Shown here piece after piece: positions 62,190 to 64,000 of a stretch of 64,000 nt of DNA. A program made the translations under genes and the position numbers. Below the pieces are notes generated by a model, which was given only the letters and a program-made list of their open reading frames with translations, did not search any database and was not told the origin of the DNA. Where the stretch lies: positions 62,001-126,000 of the forward strand of contig NZ_JAQOTJ010000008.1 of NCBI RefSeq assembly GCF_028401955.1, in the 5' to 3' direction. The stretch comes from Bacillus sp. BP-3. GTDB lineage: Bacteria; Bacillota; Bacilli; Bacillales; Bacillaceae_G. Positions within the stretch are counted from its first letter, which is position 1. Every line of letters starts with the position of its first letter.

Positions 62190-63128
62190 CTAACGATTTT
62201 TCATGCTTTTAAATTTTGGAGGTAAAAAATGAATGGGACAATACCACGTTAAACAATTAATTGCGCCTCCCATTGTCGATATATCTCCTACATGAACTGG
62301 AATTACATGTTTATCGGTATGTTTTTTGATGTATTGTAAGACTTCCTGATCTTTAGATAATCCAAACCTAGGAACATAGAGCGCATCTCTTGTTTCTAAC
62401 AGGTTTATATATAAACCTTTGGCTGATGCTATCTCTTGATCATACTGCCCTTTCTCTGTATATGAAGAAGGAACAACTACAAATTCAGCTTCTGGCATCT
62501 GTTCTTGAATAATCGCTTGAATGCTATACCTAAATTCGCAATCTCCTAGAAAGTCACTGATAAACATTGTATGTTCATCAATAAACTTAATCATACCGTC
62601 TGCATGTGCAAGCACATCTCCTGGTTCAGAAGGAATGATAATAACTCGACTGACATCTAAGTCCCATTCCAGTTGCTCTATAATTTCTTTTTCTGTCCAA
62701 TCATAATTATCGTCAAGTATACGATCTGTTAGTATAATAGTGTCTTTTTTATTCCAAATGAGATTACCGCCATCTAATATCAATGGGGAAGTAATATATT
62801 CAAAGTCATTTTTCTCCAGCCATTTATTGAATTGTTGATTTAAATATCGACTTTGACTTTCAGGTAAGTAATCTGGTCGGTATTTAAATTTAACGAGGTG
62901 ATTTGTTATAACTGGCGCAACGTCTCTCAGCCAAATGTCATCATACTCAAAAAAGTTTGTTTCAAAGTCTTGTTCTTCTACAGTTAAAGATATAAGTTGA
63001 TCGGTAAATGCTTTATTTTCATTTAGGTTCTCATTAAAATAAATAAGATCTTCATAAAATGGTCGATAATATTGATTCGATTTATTTGGTATTGCAGTAA
63101 AAATAATTCCATTGTGTACTTGATTCAT
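62190..63128 (-). CDS. Agmatine deiminase family protein
   Basis: A 312-residue protein of the porphyromonas-type peptidylarginine deiminase/agmatine deiminase family. 'YDDIWLRDVAPVI' near residue 63 and HADGMIKFID near 175 carry acidic and histidine active-site residues, and GGAINCLTW near 287-295 the catalytic cysteine. Such enzymes hydrolyse the guanidinium of agmatine to N-carbamoylputrescine. It is shorter than typical AguA, and a paralogue lies upstream. Confidence 0.87.
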   Translation of the reverse strand: MNQVHNGIIFTAIPNKSNQYYRPFYEDLIYFNENLNENKAFTDQLISLTVEEQDFETNFFEYDDIWLRDVAPVITNHLVKFKYRPDYLPESQSRYLNQQFNKWLEKNDFEYITSPLILDGGNLIWNKKDTIILTDRILDDNYDWTEKEIIEQLEWDLDVSRVIIIPSEPGDVLAHADGMIKFIDEHTMFISDFLGDCEFRYSIQAIIQEQMPEAEFVVVPSSYTEKGQYDQEIASAKGLYINLLETRDALYVPRFGLSKDQEVLQYIKKHTDKHVIPVHVGDISTMGGAINCLTWYCPIHFLPPKFKSMKNR

Positions 63129-63621
63129 ATTGTTTACCTCACTATTTTAAGGGGTATTGAGTAACTGATTTGGAACAAGTCATTATGAACGGTAAAGTGA
63201 AAGGGGGGCCTCATCCCTCACCAACTGAATTTTTACGTGCAGCCCGACCTTCACCTAATTTCTTTGCTTTTGCTGAATTTTGAGACGGGGTTCTTACTGC
63301 CCACAAAAAGCTGGATACATACGACTATTCCTCGATTCAATTCTCTTATGATTATATATTTTAGAAACGTGCATATTTCATGAGTGGATTATAGCACGGC
63401 TTTATATTATATATTTATATAAAAAATATAAAGCCGTGGTTAAGCGGTAAATTTACTCTTGACAATATTTTTATCATAAACTTTTTAGTTATTTAATTTA
63501 TTCCTTAAATAAAGTAAGATAAATAATTTTTGTTATACAATATCTTACAAATAAGTTCAATTTTTCTTTAAGAGACTTTTCGTTTATAAAATTATATCGC
63601 TAAGAATAAAATATAAATTTA
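63129..63621. other. Intergenic region between the two deiminase-like genes
   Basis: This 493-base gap contains the second bcr1-like repeat (63,192-63,310) and a strong hairpin at 63,395-63,438 (CACGGCTTTATATT with AATATAAAGCCGTG). The hairpin could terminate the upstream minus-strand gene. The two deiminase-like genes are therefore probably transcribed separately. Confidence 0.6.
63192..63310 (+). repeat. bcr1-like dispersed repeat, diverged copy
   Basis: Matches the copy at 51,264-51,415 in order: AAGTGAAA start, ACGGGCAG-like ACGTGCAG, CACCTAATTTCTTTGCTTTT, CTGAATTTTGAGACGGGG, TTCTTACTGCCC. It is about 30 bases shorter and lacks the GTTAATGCGGGAT end, so it is a decayed member. Confidence 0.55.
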
Positions 63622-64000
63622 TTATTTCAAATTGATTGGTTGTTGTTGAGTAACACAATGTATCATACCGCCATTTTTATAAAGTTCCCTTACATCAATA
63701 CCCACCACTTTATGGTCAGGATATAATTTTTGAATGATATCATTTGCTATTTTGTCATTAGGATCATTATAGTTAGGTACCAATATAACTTTGTTCGCTA
63801 TATAATAATTCACATATGAACCTTTATAATCAAGTTGATTCCCATTTTCTAATGTAACCTTATTTTTACTTAGCGGTAGATGTACATACTTATACTTCCC
63901 ACCTAAAGCATTTTTTGCATGCATCAATGTATTAATATCTTTGTCTGACACCCCCCATTCAGCCAAGTCGTCTTCTGCCATCGTTAGAATGGTAGATTTA
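63622..64000 (-). CDS. Agmatine deiminase family protein, C-terminal part (cut by window end)
   Basis: The frame is open to the window edge, giving about 125 C-terminal residues. 'NYYIANKVILVPNYNDPNDK' and GGMIHCVTQQQP with the catalytic cysteine match the end of agmatine deiminases. An ATG at 63,981 is internal, because codons continue upstream (KSTILT before it). The ending is closer to classical agmatine deiminase than that of the neighbour at 62,190-63,128. Confidence 0.82.
   Translation of the reverse strand, partial: KSTILTMAEDDLAEWGVSDKDINTLMHAKNALGGKYKYVHLPLSKNKVTLENGNQLDYKGSYVNYYIANKVILVPNYNDPNDKIANDIIQKLYPDHKVVGIDVRELYKNGGMIHCVTQQQPINLK

Noticed and set aside
33147-64000. CRISPR array, tRNA or rRNA genes
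   Set aside because: No regularly spaced identical repeats and no tRNA-like cloverleaf or rRNA sequence were seen here or in the first half of the window. The repeats present are few, dispersed and of different kinds.

Overview
The window reads as a chromosomal segment of a Bacillus cereus group bacterium. Supporting signs are low GC, strong Firmicute ribosome binding sites with frequent TTG/GTG starts, the spore protein SspH, the characteristic order of the flagellar cluster, a compact ~273-residue flagellin, and a ~150-bp dispersed repeat that looks like the group's bcr1 element.

1-25,995: flagellar and chemotaxis locus, nearly all on the + strand. The order is fliD (3' part), fliS, a fliT-position gene, flgB-flgC-fliE-fliF-fliG-fliH-fliI, a fliJ-position gene, fliK, flgD, flgE, two unknown genes, cheV, an unknown coiled-coil gene, a flagellin on the - strand, a lytic transglycosylase, a short SPOA protein, fliM, fliN, a fliO-position gene, fliP-fliQ-fliR-flhB-flhA-flhF and flgG. 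Beside the intact flagellin lie the broken start of an IS3-family element and a small piece of a second flagellin gene, so flagellin copies seem to have been lost here. A decayed DinB paralogue follows.

26,000-40,000: mixed metabolic and stress genes. These include a methyltransferase, azlCD amino-acid export, a dienelactone hydrolase/monooxygenase pair, sspH, an XRE-TPR regulator divergent from an MFS pump with two matching operator-like 21-bp dyads, a histidine phosphatase, a SUKH (SMI1/KNR4) protein in a repeat-rich island with recombinase debris, an alpha/beta hydrolase-DUF3147-MarR operon, a PP2C-like protein, an FbpA-type small basic protein and an N-terminally short GNAT.

40,100-50,500: the most notable part, a complete siderophore system organised like the staphylococcal staphyloferrin A locus. 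One NIS (IucA/IucC) synthetase gene (sfaD-like) is divergent from an MFS exporter (sfaA-like), a second NIS synthetase (sfaB-like) and a PLP-dependent ornithine/alanine-racemase-type enzyme (sfaC-like). An iron-siderophore lipoprotein, two FecCD permeases (htsABC-like) and a dedicated ABC ATPase follow. Near-consensus Fur boxes sit in the divergent promoter and before the lipoprotein gene. I infer that the locus makes, exports and re-imports a D-ornithine/citrate carboxylate siderophore.

50,700-64,000: an intact DinB protein, a bcr1-like repeat, a carboxymuconolactone-decarboxylase/tautomerase pair divergent from a LysR regulator, an NhaC-type antiporter, class II fumarase, an FAD oxidoreductase translationally coupled to a SigJ-like ECF sigma factor, a glycosyltransferase, a decayed region with a Tn3-type transposase fragment, a MerR/GyrI-like regulator and two agmatine-deiminase-family genes, the second cut by the window end.

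All calls come from reading the sequence. No database search was run.
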